Assembly: GCA_963706515.1 (NCBI GenBank)
Contig: CAVPMW010000011.1
Coordinates: forward strand, 90,254 to 154,253
Source of the DNA: CAVPMW01 sp963706515
GTDB lineage: Bacteria > Chloroflexota > Anaerolineae > Anaerolineales > UBA4823
Direction: 5' to 3'
Length of the DNA: 64,000 nucleotides
Both the position numbers and the translations under genes were made by a program. Below, piece by piece: positions 63,161-64,000 of this stretch; positions within the stretch are counted from its first letter, which is position 1, and every line of letters begins with the position of its first letter. A model generated the notes under the pieces. That model was given only the letters and a program-made list of their open reading frames with translations. It made no database searches and was not told where the DNA came from.

Positions 63161-63973
63161 ATGAAAAAAGGCGTGGTCATCTGCGGGCCAGATGTGGCTT
63201 ACGGTCCACTGGCCCTGTTCACAGGCTCATTCGAGGAAAAAGCGCGCAAAGCCGCCAGCCTGGGTTACGACGGCATCGAGTTGATGGTGCGCGATCCTGC
63301 CGGGCTGGATTGGGCGAACGTGAAACGCACCCTTGATGATGCCGGGCTGGAGGTGCCCCAGGTGGTGACCGGTGAGCTGTTCGGTGCCGATGGTCTGTGC
63401 CTGGTCACTGCAGATGAGAGCCTCTCCCGGCGCGCCGAGCTGCGCTTGCGCTCGGTAGTTGATCTTGCTGCCTACCTGGGAGCGATGATCAATATCGGAC
63501 GAGTGCGCGGCAGGCTGGACATCCTGGGCGCAGTGGACAATGCCTATTCGATGGCGGTGGAACGTTTTCGCCCTCTGGCAGCCTACGCTGAATCCAAAGG
63601 GGTAAAGGTCAACATCGAGCCATTGAATCGCTACGAGAGCGATTTCATCAATAATGCCGCGGATGGTCGCCGGTTCATTGAAGACGTAGGGACCAGGAGC
63701 TGCGGGCTGATGATGGATTTGTTCCATATGAATATCGAAGAGACCACCTTTGAAGATGGTTTCAGACAGGCAGGTGATCTCCTCCTTCACATCCACATCG
63801 CCGATTCAAACCGGCGCTACCCAGGCAGCGGACACCTGGACTTCAAGAGTGCCTTGCAGGTGCTGGATGAAATGGGATACCAGGGATACATTTCGGCTGA
63901 GTTGTTGCCGCTGCCGGATGCAGACACTGCCGGGATGAAAACGAGCGAGTTCCTGCATCGCTATTTGGGTTGA
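63161..63973 (+). CDS. Sugar (keto-hexose/pentulose) 3-epimerase or isomerase, TIM barrel
   Basis: The ATG of MKKGVVICGPDVAYGPLALF is chosen because GAGGTGAGCAGG precedes it. About 270 residues, intact. ARKAASLGYDGIELMVRDPA, VKVNIEPLNRYESDFINNAA (metal Glu), SCGLMMDLFHMNIEETTFED (Asp and His), LLLHIHIADSNRRYPGSGHL (His and Asp) and GYISAELLPLPD (Glu) make the complete metal site of D-tagatose/L-ribulose 3-epimerase-type enzymes. Last gene of unit C in the window; it probably supplies the keto sugar for the kinase or transketolases. Confidence 0.9.
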   Translation: MKKGVVICGPDVAYGPLALFTGSFEEKARKAASLGYDGIELMVRDPAGLDWANVKRTLDDAGLEVPQVVTGELFGADGLCLVTADESLSRRAELRLRSVVDLAAYLGAMINIGRVRGRLDILGAVDNAYSMAVERFRPLAAYAESKGVKVNIEPLNRYESDFINNAADGRRFIEDVGTRSCGLMMDLFHMNIEETTFEDGFRQAGDLLLHIHIADSNRRYPGSGHLDFKSALQVLDEMGYQGYISAELLPLPDADTAGMKTSEFLHRYLG

Positions 63974-64000
63974 GCTCTACGGGTGGGATATTCCCTCTTT

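Noticed and set aside
1..64000. CRISPR array or cas genes
   Set aside because: No run of regularly spaced identical repeats was seen and no protein resembles a Cas family. The tandem palindromes at 32053 and 39343 are operators, only two per site.
1..64000. Prophage or transposon
   Set aside because: No integrase, transposase, capsid or terminase pattern was recognised in any frame. The only mobile-element hints are the dispersed repeats and the tRNA fragment.

Overview
The window looks like part of a Chloroflexota (probably Anaerolineae) chromosome. This is inferred from gene style: kinase-like/nSTAND/WD40 fusions, CAP-LysM and beta-helix surface proteins, Thr/Pro-rich lipoprotein linkers, a secreted enzyme ending in LPLILRQ, and TTGACA/TATAAT-type promoters. 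No rRNA or complete tRNA was seen. A technical caveat covers everything: at least twenty genes are split between frames while the encoded protein continues intact across the break. Single-base indel errors in the assembly explain this better than twenty independent pseudogenes, so spans are given for the reconstructed genes.

Layout. 0-1.3 kb: end of an SdhB-like iron-sulfur subunit, a YtxH-like protein, an SDR remnant and a PRC-barrel protein. 1.4-12.6 kb: an unusual membrane-signalling locus. A minus-strand giant reads pseudokinase, nSTAND NTPase, one membrane helix, a seven-repeat WD40 propeller, then a periplasmic-binding-protein-like domain. It diverges from plus-strand genes for a lipoprotein, a YIP1-type membrane protein, a binding-protein/VWA fusion, an XpaC-like protein, a second binding-protein-like protein and TelA. 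12.6-17.6 kb: a broken beta-helix surface protein, small membrane proteins and a CAP/LysM envelope protein. 17.7-22.9 kb: a small accessory region with HigBA, a tRNA-Ser 3' fragment and a dispersed repeat that ends in tRNA-Ser-like sequence. 23.1-26.3 kb: a Fur/Zur regulator divergent from a zinc-type ABC transporter, with an operator-like palindrome on the promoter. 26.3-31 kb: a GC-rich alpha/alpha-toroid protein, an unknown protein and a secreted GH10 xylanase.

32-64 kb is a large inducible carbohydrate-catabolic supercluster. Unit A (32.2-36.7 kb) has two MDR dehydrogenases, a non-pyrrolysine MttB-family protein and a TIM-barrel sugar isomerase. Unit B (39.8-50.5 kb) has a sugar ABC transporter, a GntR/UTRA regulator, a GH4, a PfkB kinase, a GH127, a DUF4185-like protein and a URO-D-family protein. 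A and B start from near-identical promoters in which two TAGTATATACTA palindromes lie exactly 21 bp apart. Unit C (52.1-64 kb) has a 2-oxoacid dehydrogenase complex (E1 alpha, E1 beta, E2), two FCD regulators, a zinc alcohol dehydrogenase, two split transketolases, a second URO-D-family protein and a sugar epimerase. Its promoter carries a GGT-N3-ACC palindrome. Minus-strand Gfo/Idh/MocA oxidoreductases, a second GH4 and a short ferredoxin sit between the units. Together the genes suggest import of a glycoside, cleavage, oxidation or epimerisation, phosphorylation and transketolase/2-oxoacid dehydrogenase conversion. The MttB and URO-D proteins add a possible corrinoid-dependent demethylation step. 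The substrate is not identifiable from sequence.
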